The notes under the pieces were generated by a model. That model did not search any database and was not told where the DNA came from. It worked only from the letters and a program-made list of their open reading frames with translations. Of a stretch of DNA of 9,054 bases, positions 1 through 7,001 are shown one piece after another. Position 1 is the first letter of the stretch; each line of letters begins with the position of its first letter. The DNA comes from Lentisphaerota bacterium (GTDB lineage: Bacteria; Verrucomicrobiota; Lentisphaeria; Oligosphaerales; Oligosphaeraceae), in assembly GCA_012800625.1 (NCBI GenBank), contig JAAZIY010000392.1:1-9054 (forward strand). Direction: 5' to 3'. The position numbers were made by a program, and so were the translations under genes.

Positions 1-31
1 GCGCCCCTTCAGGGCGCCGGATTCGGGGGGG
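1..31. repeat. GC-rich hairpin plus G-run, left copy of a terminal direct repeat
   Basis: GCGCCC (1-6) and GGGCGC (12-17) form a perfect stem around the loop CTTCA. The hairpin is followed by ATTC and a run of eight G. The same block occurs in the same orientation at 9022-9052, with 29 of 31 positions identical (differences at 9 and 19). This is seen directly. I infer a dispersed intergenic palindrome rather than a gene-specific terminator, because there is no T-run and the two copies share their loop flanks and G-run. Confidence 0.8.
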
Positions 32-38
32 GCTTTTA

Positions 39-82
39 CCCAGGGTGGCGCTCGGCTCCTGCGGAGCCTCGCTTACCCTGGG
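39..82. repeat. Two-level intergenic palindrome
   Basis: An outer stem pairs CCCAGGGT (39-46) with ACCCTGGG (75-82). Inside it, GGCTCC (54-59) pairs with GGAGCC (63-68) around TGC. A short GCG/CGC pairing (48-50 with 70-72) may bridge the two stems. I recall elements of this kind, with an outer CCCAGGGT stem and a GC-rich middle, as common dispersed intergenic repeats in PVC-type genomes, but I cannot check copy number here. It could form a stable RNA hairpin on either strand. No U-tract follows, so I do not call it an intrinsic terminator. Confidence 0.75.
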
Positions 83-91
83 CTGTATTAG

Positions 92-110
92 GTTGCCCCT
101 TTGGGGCAAC
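92..110. repeat. Perfect 8-bp hairpin, TTT loop
   Basis: GTTGCCCC (92-99) and GGGGCAAC (103-110) form a perfect 8-bp stem with a three-base loop. It lies ten bases after the palindrome at 39-82 and is probably the third module of one composite repeat covering 1-110. No U-tract follows it on either strand. Confidence 0.75.
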
Positions 111-275
111 AAATGGACAGATTCTCAAGAAAAAACTGAAATTCCAACTGAAAACTTGCGTTTTCAAGCTATTTCATCGAGTTTTTCTGTTTTATTGAGA
201 TAAAAACAGATTGTTTGAAATCTTGGAATTGTAGTTTATCTGCTTAATCAGCTTCTTTTTTTGTGCCTTTTGTGC
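111..275. other. AT-rich non-coding stretch
   Basis: About 165 bases, much richer in A+T than the surrounding genes, with no credible reading frame. It holds two weak AT hairpins: TGAAAAC (149-155) with GTTTTCA (160-166), and CTGTTTTAT (187-195) with ATAAAAACAG (200-209, one bulge). T-rich steps ending in GTG at 258-265 and 266-274 resemble a degenerate form of the CCTTNGTGTG repeat seen elsewhere. It lies downstream of the last gene of the minus-strand block, so the hairpins could help end transcription, but neither is a classical intrinsic terminator. I see no RNA gene in it. Confidence 0.5.
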
Positions 276-310
276 TTTTTGTGGTTAATGGGCTTTTTGG
301 ACGCGGTCTA
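276..310 (+). repeat. 35-base dispersed unit, left copy
   Basis: The unit runs from TTTTTGTGGTTAA to GGACGCGGTCTA. An inverted copy lies at 8829-8863 (31 of 35 positions match). Its right half (294-311) belongs to the TTTTTGGACGNGGTCTAA motif that also occurs at 7002-7018 and 8907-8924. It sits about 25 bases beyond the stop of the lipoyl/SDR fusion gene. A CCTTCGTGTG-type unit in the opposite orientation (ACACGAAGG, around 315-323) follows directly. Confidence 0.75.
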
Positions 311-335
311 AGACACACGAAGGGTCTTTGTACTT

Positions 336-1676
336 TCAGCCCATGAACAAGCCGCCGTCCACGCTGAATTGCTGTCCAGTGATATAGGCGGCTTTTTCTG
401 AGACCAAGTAGGCCACCAGGCTGGCGACCTCGTCGGCTTTGCCAAAGCGTCTAAGCGGTATGGTTTTACAAATTTCAGCCCGGCGTTTGTTTGGAATGGA
501 GGCCGTCATATCGCTGTCTATGAATCCTGGGCAGATTGCATTTGCGCTGATGCCCAGGCCGGCCATTTCTCTGGCCACCGAGCGCATCAGTCCCAGCAAG
601 CCCTCTTTGGCGGCGGCGTAATTGGCGCGGTTAGCCGAGCCTAGGCGCCCGGCGTCCGAGGAGAAATAGATGATTCTGCCCCATTTTTGTCTTGCCATGA
701 GCATGGCGACCGCTCTGGTCAGTTCAAAGGGCGCGTTCAGGTTGAGTTGCATGACATCTCGCCATTGCTGGTCGCTCATAAAAGCCACCGGCGCATCCAT
801 GAGCATACCGGCACAGCTGACCAACACGTCGATGCGCGAGAGCTTTTCGATGCATTCCTGCACCAGGCTGGCGGCGGCGCCGGGCTGCAATAAATCGGCT
901 TGCAGGCAATATACTTTGCTGCCTTTTGTCTCACATTGCCCCACTATAGGCTCCAAGGCCGCCGCATTGCGATTATACTGCAAGGCCAGGTCAAAGCCTG
1001 CCTCTGCCAGCTGCAGCGCGCAGGCCTGGCCTATGCCGCCGCTGGCGCCGCTCAGCAAAACCACTTTGCGAGCGCTGGAACCGGCGCTAACCGGAGCCTG
1101 AGCCGTCTGGCTGGGCTGAGCAGTTTTTTTGGCCGAGTCATCAGTTGTCTGGGCCGCCAGATACTGCTCGACATCCTTGCGATGCAGACTGCTCTTGCCG
1201 CTAAAAGCGGCTACCTTGGCCAACTCGACACCTTGCTGGCGAGCGTAAATACGGGCGGCAGGCGCCGCTTTGAAGTCGGGCTGAGAGTCGCTCGCGGCAG
1301 GGACATTGGCGACAGCGGCTGGGGTCTCGGCACTTGGCTGCAAAAGCCCGAGGTCCACACTAAGCTGAGCTTGGCTGCTGCGTATGCGGCGCTGATTATC
1401 AGCTTCGATGGCTTCTATGTCGGCGGCTGAGACGACATCGTCGTCGCTGAGCAGCGCCAAGGTGACGCCAAAGGGGAGCTGCGATTTTTCCGGAAAGAAG
1501 ATTTTCACCACGACGCCGTCTGCCGGAGCCTCGATTTCAGCCGACATCTTGTCGCTGATGAGCTGCGCCATGACATCTCCCCGGCGCAGTTGCTCGCCCT
1601 CGCTTACCAGCCATTGGCCTATGCTGGCCTCATCCATATTCTCGTAAAGTTTTTCTAAAACAATAGGGTAGTTCAT
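336..1676 (-). CDS. Lipoyl domain - PSBD-like domain - FabG-like SDR fusion protein
   Basis: A 446-residue protein that joins the front half of a 2-oxoacid dehydrogenase E2 to a short-chain dehydrogenase. Residues 1-77 are a lipoyl domain, with ISDKMSAEIEAP placing the probable lipoyl lysine at Lys43. Residues 136-174 resemble a peripheral-subunit-binding domain (AAPAARIYARQQGVELAKV...KDVEQYL), but its usual Gly-rich GTGxxG loop reads FSGKSS. Linkers at about 111-138 and 175-203 are rich in Ala, Pro, Ser and Gln, as in E2 proteins. Residues 204-446 are an SDR: GASGGIG at 210-216 (NAD(P) loop), SCAG at 287-290, Asn312, Ser340, Tyr353 and Lys357 at catalytic positions, and a FabG-like tail (ITGQQFSVDGG). 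The E2 acyltransferase domain is absent. I chose ATG 1676 because the lipoyl fold starts there; an upstream in-frame ATG (1721) would only add translated repeat (HTKAHEAT). Expected to be a cytosolic NAD(P)H oxidoreductase; substrate unknown. No E1 or E3 gene is nearby. Confidence 0.88.
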   Translation of the reverse strand: MNYPIVLEKLYENMDEASIGQWLVSEGEQLRRGDVMAQLISDKMSAEIEAPADGVVVKIFFPEKSQLPFGVTLALLSDDDVVSAADIEAIEADNQRRIRSSQAQLSVDLGLLQPSAETPAAVANVPAASDSQPDFKAAPAARIYARQQGVELAKVAAFSGKSSLHRKDVEQYLAAQTTDDSAKKTAQPSQTAQAPVSAGSSARKVVLLSGASGGIGQACALQLAEAGFDLALQYNRNAAALEPIVGQCETKGSKVYCLQADLLQPGAAASLVQECIEKLSRIDVLVSCAGMLMDAPVAFMSDQQWRDVMQLNLNAPFELTRAVAMLMARQKWGRIIYFSSDAGRLGSANRANYAAAKEGLLGLMRSVAREMAGLGISANAICPGFIDSDMTASIPNKRRAEICKTIPLRRFGKADEVASLVAYLVSEKAAYITGQQFSVDGGLFMG

Positions 1677-1680
1677 GGTT

Positions 1681-1710
1681 GCTTCGTGTGCCTTCGTGTG
1701 CCTTAGTGTG
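1681..1710 (-). repeat. Three 10-bp tandem units in the fusion-gene leader
   Basis: On the plus strand the units are GCTTCGTGTG, CCTTCGTGTG and CCTTAGTGTG, exactly in register. On the transcribed strand they read as GGCACACGAA-like units directly before the start codon at 1676. The last unit gives GAAG (complement of 1682-1685), five bases from the ATG. This is the only Shine-Dalgarno-like sequence there, so the repeat may act as the ribosome binding region. The block fills half of the 59-base gap to the preceding gene. Confidence 0.8.
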
Positions 1711-1735
1711 CAAAAGACCATTATTAGGGTCAGTC

Positions 1736-4700
1736 CTACTGCCTAGTCGCATTGAAGGCCGCCTCCAGGCCCGGGTCTTTTTCCGCGCCGTTACTCAATG
1801 CCATTTCGTACCATTTTTTAGCCTCGGGCAGGCGCGGCGGCTGGGCGGTGGCACAGAGCACCGCCAGGTTAAATGCGGCATCCGCGTCATTGGGCTGCAG
1901 TTTCAGGCAGCGCGCAAACTGCTGCTCGGCGGCCTGCGTCCAGCCCAGGTCGGCCAGGGCGGCGGCGAAATGGCTCGCCAGGGCGGGATTTGCCGGCTGC
2001 AGAGCCATGGCCCTGCCCAGGTATGAAAAAGCCCACTCGACTTGTCTTTGCTTGAGCAGGGCAAAGCCCAGAGCCAGCAAGACATCGTGGTCATCAGGGT
2101 CATAACGGAAGGCGAGCTGCAAATATTTAACCGTTTCCTCGTCGTTGCCGTGATTGGCGGCGATCAGGCCCAGGCGCTTCAGAGCCAGCAAGTGCGCCGG
2201 CTCTAGCTCTAGCACCTTTTGGTAGTTCCACTGCGCCGCCTCGGTCTTTTGATTCTTTTCGGCATCAAGCCCCTGACGCAAGAAACCATTCAGCAATATT
2301 TCTTTTTCGGTATATAGCTTTTGCCCTTCACTAGCTTGATTTTTGCCGCTGTCGGGCATCGCCTGGGTTTCGGCGGCAGCCTGATGCGGAGCCTGATTTT
2401 GCCCTTTGTTTTCGCTTTCTTTCTGGATAAGTGCGATTTCCAGCGCCTTGCGCTTGTTTTCTTCCAGCTCCAGCTTTCGATTTAATTCAGCCATGCGTGC
2501 GAGCCACAGAGTCTCATTTTTCGAGCCTTGTTGTTGCTTCAATCCCTGCGCGTTCTGCTCTCTTCTCTGCAGTTGCTCCTGCAGCAATTCTGCTTTGCCC
2601 AGCGCTTGAGTCAGCTCTTTTTGCAGCCCTGCCAGCTCATTGTTTTTAAAGAGCAGCTCTTTTTGCAGGTCTTGCAGGTTGCTTGCCATGCCGGCGGCGG
2701 CCTGCGAGCGGTTCAGGTTTTCAGCCAGATGGCTCTGGGTTTGGCGAATCTGCTCTTCCTGTTCCTGCACTTGCTTCTGCAGCAGTTTTTTTTGAGCTTC
2801 GGCCTCGGTCAGCGAGCTTTCCAGCCTGGCGATTAAGTCGCCGCGGGTCTCCAGTTGCAACTCCAGTTTCTTGACTGTCGTCAGCCCAGCCTGTCTTTCT
2901 TCTTCAGCACGCAGCAGTTTTGCCTTCAAGTCCTCCAGTTCCTGGCCAAAATCACCGCTGCGCCGCTGCAGTCTATTAAATTCGGCAGCCATTTGTGCAT
3001 TGGCCTGTTCAGCTTCAGCCAGCTTGCGTTTGATATTTTGAAGTTCTGCCTGGGTGGAGTCCAGCGCCTGGGTTTTCACCAGCAATTCGGTGCTGGAGGC
3101 GGCCAGCTTGCGGCTTTGTTCCTGCAAGTGCAGGCTGCGCTGTGCGAGCAGCTCGTCCTTGTCTTTAAGCTGCTGGTTCACGCTAGCCAGTTCGCTGAGG
3201 CCCTGCTGCAGCTTTTGAGCTTGCCTCTCCAAATTTAGAGCATATTCCTGTGAGTGCCGCAGATCCCCTCTGTAGCGATTCAACTCATCCTCTAGGGACT
3301 TTGTCTTTTTTTCTAAACTTTGTCCATGTTCTTGAGACTGTTGCAGCTCCTGTTTCTGTTCTGTTAGTGTATCCTGCAAAAGTCTGTTCTGCTCTTCAAG
3401 ATGAAGGTTCAGCGTTTTCAGTTTTGCAAGTTCTTCTTCCAGAGGGACATGTATTGTCACGACCGCATCGGTGCCCTGTTCTGCCTGCCCGGGCTGTTTG
3501 CCTGCAGCCGGCATTTCCTCCGAGGCTCTGGGTACAGGCTGCTCCTGCCGCATACTCTGTATCTGGCTCATCTGCTCATTGTAGGCAAGCACCTGACGGC
3601 GCAACTGCTCATTCTGCTTCGTGAGCTCCTCATTCTGCCTGGCCAGCTCCTGCTGGCCTCTGCGTTGCTCTTCAAGCTCAAAACGCTGCTTTTCATGGTT
3701 TTCCTGCAGACGGTTCTGCAACTCGGCAACCTGCTGATGCAATTGTTGTTCTGCGCTTTGAGCGGCAAGCGACTTTTCTCGCCACCCACGCAGGCTGGCA
3801 ATTTCCTCCTGAAGCTCATTTTGACTGCTTTCGGCACGCTGCAACTGTTGTCTGGCGGCATTCAGCTCGATATCTTGCTGCCTACTTTTCAGCTGCAAGT
3901 CCCGGTGTTGAGCAAAAAACTTGTTGACTTGCTCGCCCAGCTCATTCACCCGATTATTGGCGGCTCCCAGGCGTTGCTCGTAGTCTTGGGTAAGTTTCAG
4001 CAGTCGCTGATTTTCAGCTTTGCCGCGCTGCGAATCCTGCGCCAGGGCTTTGCCTTCATTTTGCAGGGTCTCTATTTGCCGTTGAGCCTGCTTGAGTTGC
4101 TCGCCCTGCTGGCGATAATCCTGGCGCAGTTTCGTCAGGGAACTTTGCTCAGCACTTTTTTTGCGCCATGCGGCCAGGTCTTCTTCAGCCTTGTTCAATT
4201 TGTTTTGCAAGAGCTGGCAGCGGCTTTCCAGGTCTTTGCGCGCCTGGCTCAGGCTGTCGAAATCGGCCTCGGCGGCGGCATTACGGGCCGCCTCGGCCCT
4301 GGCTCTCTGCAAGGACTCCGTTAGTATGTTTAGCGAATTTTGCAGCTGTTGGGCTTTGACGCTATTTTCATGCAGCATCTGTGCCTGGCTGGCGAGCTGC
4401 TCCAAAAGCTTGTCACGTGACATTTCGCTGACTTCCTGCCGCAGCTTGCTTTCCACCTGGTCTACTTTATCCTGGCAATACTTGACACGGAAATTGAGCA
4501 GCGAGGGGTTCCACTGCGGGTATTTGCGCCTCACAGTTTCAAAGACCAGCAGGGCTTCCTTGTACAGCTGTGCGGCTGCCATGTGATTATTCTCGGCCAG
4601 CGCCTTGTCGGCATTCTCCAGCTTCACATAGCCCTGCATCCATTCGCTGCGAGCATGGTCGACCTTGGCCTGTCCAAGCAGCAAGGTGGCGGCAAAAAGG

Positions 4701-4738
4701 GCGATAAGGAGCAGTGGCGCCTGTCTGTGATTGAACAT
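1736..4738 (-). CDS. Exported 1000-residue coiled-coil protein with C-terminal TPRs
   Basis: A long structural or scaffolding protein. Residues 1-24 look like a signal peptide: MFNHRQ, then a hydrophobic core (about 8-22), then GQA, a possible cleavage site. There is no lipobox Cys. Residues 29-95 form a helical, TPR-like segment. Two long Gln/Glu/Leu/Lys-rich coiled-coil arms follow, about 96-398 and 432-778. They are separated by a Pro/Gly/Ala-rich break (399-431, with PVPRASEEMPAAGKQPG), and a second flexible linker (779-808) leads to about five TPRs (815-988). The TPR ends show typical LELEPAHLLAL, LQPANPALA and LQPNDADAAFNLA signatures. The start at 4738 is preferred because GGGGG (complement 4747-4751) lies eight bases upstream; the ATG at 4744 would leave only two. 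It stands 81 bases after the phosphodiesterase gene, probably in one transcript. The likely place is the periplasm or outer envelope, with TPRs binding partners. Its exact role is not recognisable. Confidence 0.9.
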   Translation of the reverse strand: MFNHRQAPLLLIALFAATLLLGQAKVDHARSEWMQGYVKLENADKALAENNHMAAAQLYKEALLVFETVRRKYPQWNPSLLNFRVKYCQDKVDQVESKLRQEVSEMSRDKLLEQLASQAQMLHENSVKAQQLQNSLNILTESLQRARAEAARNAAAEADFDSLSQARKDLESRCQLLQNKLNKAEEDLAAWRKKSAEQSSLTKLRQDYRQQGEQLKQAQRQIETLQNEGKALAQDSQRGKAENQRLLKLTQDYEQRLGAANNRVNELGEQVNKFFAQHRDLQLKSRQQDIELNAARQQLQRAESSQNELQEEIASLRGWREKSLAAQSAEQQLHQQVAELQNRLQENHEKQRFELEEQRRGQQELARQNEELTKQNEQLRRQVLAYNEQMSQIQSMRQEQPVPRASEEMPAAGKQPGQAEQGTDAVVTIHVPLEEELAKLKTLNLHLEEQNRLLQDTLTEQKQELQQSQEHGQSLEKKTKSLEDELNRYRGDLRHSQEYALNLERQAQKLQQGLSELASVNQQLKDKDELLAQRSLHLQEQSRKLAASSTELLVKTQALDSTQAELQNIKRKLAEAEQANAQMAAEFNRLQRRSGDFGQELEDLKAKLLRAEEERQAGLTTVKKLELQLETRGDLIARLESSLTEAEAQKKLLQKQVQEQEEQIRQTQSHLAENLNRSQAAAGMASNLQDLQKELLFKNNELAGLQKELTQALGKAELLQEQLQRREQNAQGLKQQQGSKNETLWLARMAELNRKLELEENKRKALEIALIQKESENKGQNQAPHQAAAETQAMPDSGKNQASEGQKLYTEKEILLNGFLRQGLDAEKNQKTEAAQWNYQKVLELEPAHLLALKRLGLIAANHGNDEETVKYLQLAFRYDPDDHDVLLALGFALLKQRQVEWAFSYLGRAMALQPANPALASHFAAALADLGWTQAAEQQFARCLKLQPNDADAAFNLAVLCATAQPPRLPEAKKWYEMALSNGAEKDPGLEAAFNATRQ

Positions 4739-4819
4739 ATGCATTTCCCCCGTCACGATCTGCGGCACCAGCTGAGGCCGCCGGGCTGGCCGCATCTAAT
4801 AAGCCAGGCGGGCAGGATT

Positions 4820-5635
4820 TTAGTACCTGCCCAGTTCCAGCAAGCTGTCTCGGACTATGTCCGGCCTATTGCTGAGCATGCCGTCGGCTCCCTGTGCCAG
4901 CAGCAGCCTGATATCCAGGTCAGTATCCACGTAGAAGGCGTTGGCTCTCAGCCCCAGTTCGCGGCAGAGGCGGTAGCAGTCCGGCCCGCTGTAATTCACC
5001 ACTGGCTGCACAAAGCGGCAGCCCAGTTCCTTGCATTGTCTTAGTCCTTCGGGACTGCCGCGCAGGTTCCATGCCGGTGTGAAACAAATCTCGATCTTGG
5101 CGTCAATTTTGCGTATGGTCTCATATGCCTCGAGGCTGGCAATGGTCAGGTATCCTTGGTCATACATCTGGTACGCTTTATATAGTCGGCAGACCTCGAC
5201 CAGGCCAGCATCATTGGCATAGACTTGTATATTCATGCCCACCTTGCCACGGAACTGCTGGAAAACCTCTTCCAGACTAGGTATGTTCATCTTCTCGTAG
5301 GCCGGGATTTTGAGGCGCTTTCCCGAGGCGGCGTCGACGCCAAAGCGGTAGTAAGAGAAGTTGCCGCAGCGCAGTGCGGCCAGCTCCAGGTCCTCGGGTT
5401 TGCCCTCGAGGTCGGAAGTTCTATTCAAGGTGGCGTCATGCAGGACCACCGGCACGCCGTCCTTGCTCATGCGCAGGTCGAACTCGATGATGTCAGCCCC
5501 GCACTCGATTGCCTTGCGCATGGCCAGCAAGGTGTTTTCGGGAAAGCTTCCTGACAGGCCGCGATGCGCGCTGACGATGACATGGTTCGTATTGCGGTGC
5601 AACGCGCTCAGGCCCTCAAAACTCTTGAATGACAT
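4820..5635 (-). CDS. Glycerophosphodiester phosphodiesterase-family protein with atypical active-site strand
   Basis: A 271-residue GDPD-type TIM barrel with no signal peptide, so probably cytosolic. The family hydrolyses glycerophosphodiesters, from phospholipid turnover, to sn-glycerol 3-phosphate and an alcohol. Visible family motifs are AHRG (His24, Arg25), PENT (Glu33, Asn34), EFDLRMSKDG (Glu51, Asp53) and LHDATLNRT (His66, Asp67); His24 and His66 are the expected acid/base pair. The C-terminal QGADGMLSNRPDIV matches the usual GVDGIITDxP end. The middle strand, normally NIEIK or similar, reads MNIQVYAN (134-141), so the expected Glu is Gln137 and the expected Lys is Tyr139. Activity or metal binding may therefore differ. 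The start at 5635 is supported by GGAG (complement 5642-5645) six bases upstream and by the fold beginning soon after; a longer frame to 5725 adds only non-homologous residues that run through the hairpin region. It is followed by the coiled-coil/TPR gene. Family call is firm, precise substrate unknown. Confidence 0.88.
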   Translation of the reverse strand: MSFKSFEGLSALHRNTNHVIVSAHRGLSGSFPENTLLAMRKAIECGADIIEFDLRMSKDGVPVVLHDATLNRTSDLEGKPEDLELAALRCGNFSYYRFGVDAASGKRLKIPAYEKMNIPSLEEVFQQFRGKVGMNIQVYANDAGLVEVCRLYKAYQMYDQGYLTIASLEAYETIRKIDAKIEICFTPAWNLRGSPEGLRQCKELGCRFVQPVVNYSGPDCYRLCRELGLRANAFYVDTDLDIRLLLAQGADGMLSNRPDIVRDSLLELGRY

Positions 5636-5694
5636 AAGTAACTCCAAAACGATTGCTTCAGAAAGAAGGGAAGTACGCCATGCTGTTAAAGACC

Positions 5695-5723
5695 AAGAAA
5701 AGCTGCTCCAGGTTCCAAGCAGC
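5695..5723 (-). terminator. Weak intrinsic-terminator-like hairpin after serC
   Basis: On the transcribed strand GCTGCT and AGCAGC (complement of 5718-5723 and 5702-5707) form a 6-bp stem around a 10-base loop, followed at once by TTTTCTT (complement of 5695-5701). It lies about 80 bases past the serC stop and 60 bases before the phosphodiesterase start. The stem is short and the U-tract interrupted, so termination would be partial. It would separate the ABC/serC part from the three downstream genes. Confidence 0.4.
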
Positions 5724-5805
5724 AATAATATAACACCTGAACGGCGGGCTTATAAGCACAAAACAACATCCCAGCTGTGCAAACAAGCCTGCCGCCTGGG
5801 TTTCC

Positions 5806-6888
5806 CTAGTTTCCGTTCGCAAAGCGGCGCATGAACTCGACCAGGCGTTCCACGCCTTTTTGCGACAGGGCATTATAGATGCTGGCGCGGCAGCCGCCCA
5901 CGGCGCGATGTCCCTTCAGACCGATCAAGCCTGCCTCGGTGGCACTCTTGATGAATTTCTTCTCGAGTTCCTCGCTTGGCAGTCTGAAGCAAACGTTCAT
6001 GTTTGAGCGGCAGGCCTTGTCAGCCGTGCCCCGGTAGTAGTCCGAGCCATCGATGTAATTGTAAAGCAAAGCCGCCTTGTTTTCATTGATTTCCTGCATG
6101 GCCTTGATTCCGCCTAGATTAATGAGCCAGTCGCTGATCAGGCGCAGCATATAGATAGCGAAAGTGGGCGGTGTATTGAACAAGGACTTGCTCTTGCTAT
6201 GGGTGGTGTAGCGCAGCATGGTGGGCAGGCTTTCGGGCACGCGCTGCAGCAGGTCCTTGCGAATAATGACCAGGGTGAGACCGGCCGGCCCGATGTTCTT
6301 CTGCGCTCCGGCAAAGATCAAGCCGAATTTGCTCACATCGACCTGGCGCGACATAATGTCGCTGGACATGTCGCAGACCAGCGGCACCTGCCCGGTCTCG
6401 GGAAATTGCTTGAACTGCGTGCCATAGATAGTGTTGTTGGCGCAAACATGCACATAGGCCAGGTTTTGGGGCACCGGCCAGCGCTCAACGCCATCGATAC
6501 GGCTAAAACCATCGGCCGAGCCGTCATACAGCATTTCTATCTCCGCACCCAGGATGCGGGCTTCCTTCAGCGCCTTGCTAGACCATTCGCCGGTGTTGCA
6601 AAAACCGATTTTGTGCCCTGGCAACGCGATATTCATCGGGATCATGGCAAATTGCAGGCTGGCGCCGCCTTGCAGAAAAAGCACTTCATAGTCTTCGGGA
6701 ATTCCCATGAGCTGGCGCAGGTTGGCCTCGGCTGCCTGAATGATTTCTTCGAACTGGGCTGCGCGGTGGCTTTCCTCGATAATGCCGTAGCCGCAGCCCT
6801 GGTAATCAACAAACTCGGCCTGGGCCTGACGCATGACCTCCGGCGGCAGAACCGCCGGGCCGGCATTGAAATTGAATACTTCCTTCAT
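5806..6888 (-). CDS. serC: Phosphoserine aminotransferase
   Basis: SerC, a PLP enzyme of class V aminotransferases, converts 3-phosphohydroxypyruvate and glutamate to phosphoserine and 2-oxoglutarate in serine synthesis, and acts in pyridoxine synthesis in some bacteria. The protein has 360 residues, the usual family length. It shows FNAGPAVLP at the N-terminus (6-14), GxGIxExSHR (32-42, with Arg42), GGASLQF (74-80), Trp102, VCDMSSD (171-177) and AGAQKNIGPAGLT (193-205) with Lys197 as the Schiff-base lysine. HRAVGGCRASIYNA (327-340) closes the active site. The start at 6888 has a strong AAGGAG five bases upstream and matches the family N-terminus; an earlier in-frame ATG at 6918 would add ten unrelated residues. 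No serA or serB is in the window, so the gene stands apart from its pathway. It has its own 126-base upstream gap and may have its own promoter. Confidence 0.97.
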   Translation of the reverse strand: MKEVFNFNAGPAVLPPEVMRQAQAEFVDYQGCGYGIIEESHRAAQFEEIIQAAEANLRQLMGIPEDYEVLFLQGGASLQFAMIPMNIALPGHKIGFCNTGEWSSKALKEARILGAEIEMLYDGSADGFSRIDGVERWPVPQNLAYVHVCANNTIYGTQFKQFPETGQVPLVCDMSSDIMSRQVDVSKFGLIFAGAQKNIGPAGLTLVIIRKDLLQRVPESLPTMLRYTTHSKSKSLFNTPPTFAIYMLRLISDWLINLGGIKAMQEINENKAALLYNYIDGSDYYRGTADKACRSNMNVCFRLPSEELEKKFIKSATEAGLIGLKGHRAVGGCRASIYNALSQKGVERLVEFMRRFANGN

Positions 6889-6893
6889 TATTA

Positions 6894-6899
6894 CTCCTT
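6894..6899 (-). promoter_or_regulatory. Strong ribosome binding site of serC
   Basis: AAGGAG on the minus strand, five bases before the ATG at 6888. It fixes the serC start and is the best Shine-Dalgarno sequence in the window; the other genes have shorter matches or a G-run (GGAG, GGGGG, GGA, GAAG). Confidence 0.85.
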
Positions 6900-6960
6900 G
6901 TTCTGTTGTTGCTTGCAAGTCGGAAAACGTGCAATTAATACCATGGCAAAAAACTTGCTT

Positions 6961-6980
6961 GCCTTAGTGTGCCTTAGTGT
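6961..6980. repeat. Two exact 10-bp tandem units
   Basis: GCCTTAGTGT occurs twice in direct tandem in the gap between the ABC gene and serC. It is the same 10-bp family as the arrays at 1681-1710 and 8866-8895. On the transcribed strand it lies in the 5' leader region of serC, about 75-90 bases before the start. Confidence 0.8.
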
Positions 6981-7001
6981 CCAAATTCCGTTCAGACTGG
7001 T

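Noticed and set aside
187..209. AT-rich hairpin as terminator of the gene block
   Set aside because: The stem has almost no G+C beyond its first bases and contains a bulge, so it would be too weak for a confident terminator call.
1677..1721. Upstream start of the fusion protein at 1721
   Set aside because: The extra 15 residues translate the tandem repeat and precede the lipoyl fold. It has no Shine-Dalgarno, so I list it only as an alternative.
3401..4324. 307-codon Leu-rich open frame on the plus strand
   Set aside because: It is the mirror of the Gln/Glu/Lys coiled-coil codons (CAG/CTG), which read as Leu-rich on the other strand. No start signal or motif.
4739..4795. Longer start of the coiled-coil protein at 4795
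   Set aside because: The extension adds charged residues in front of a good signal peptide, while GGGGG sits at the right distance from ATG 4738.
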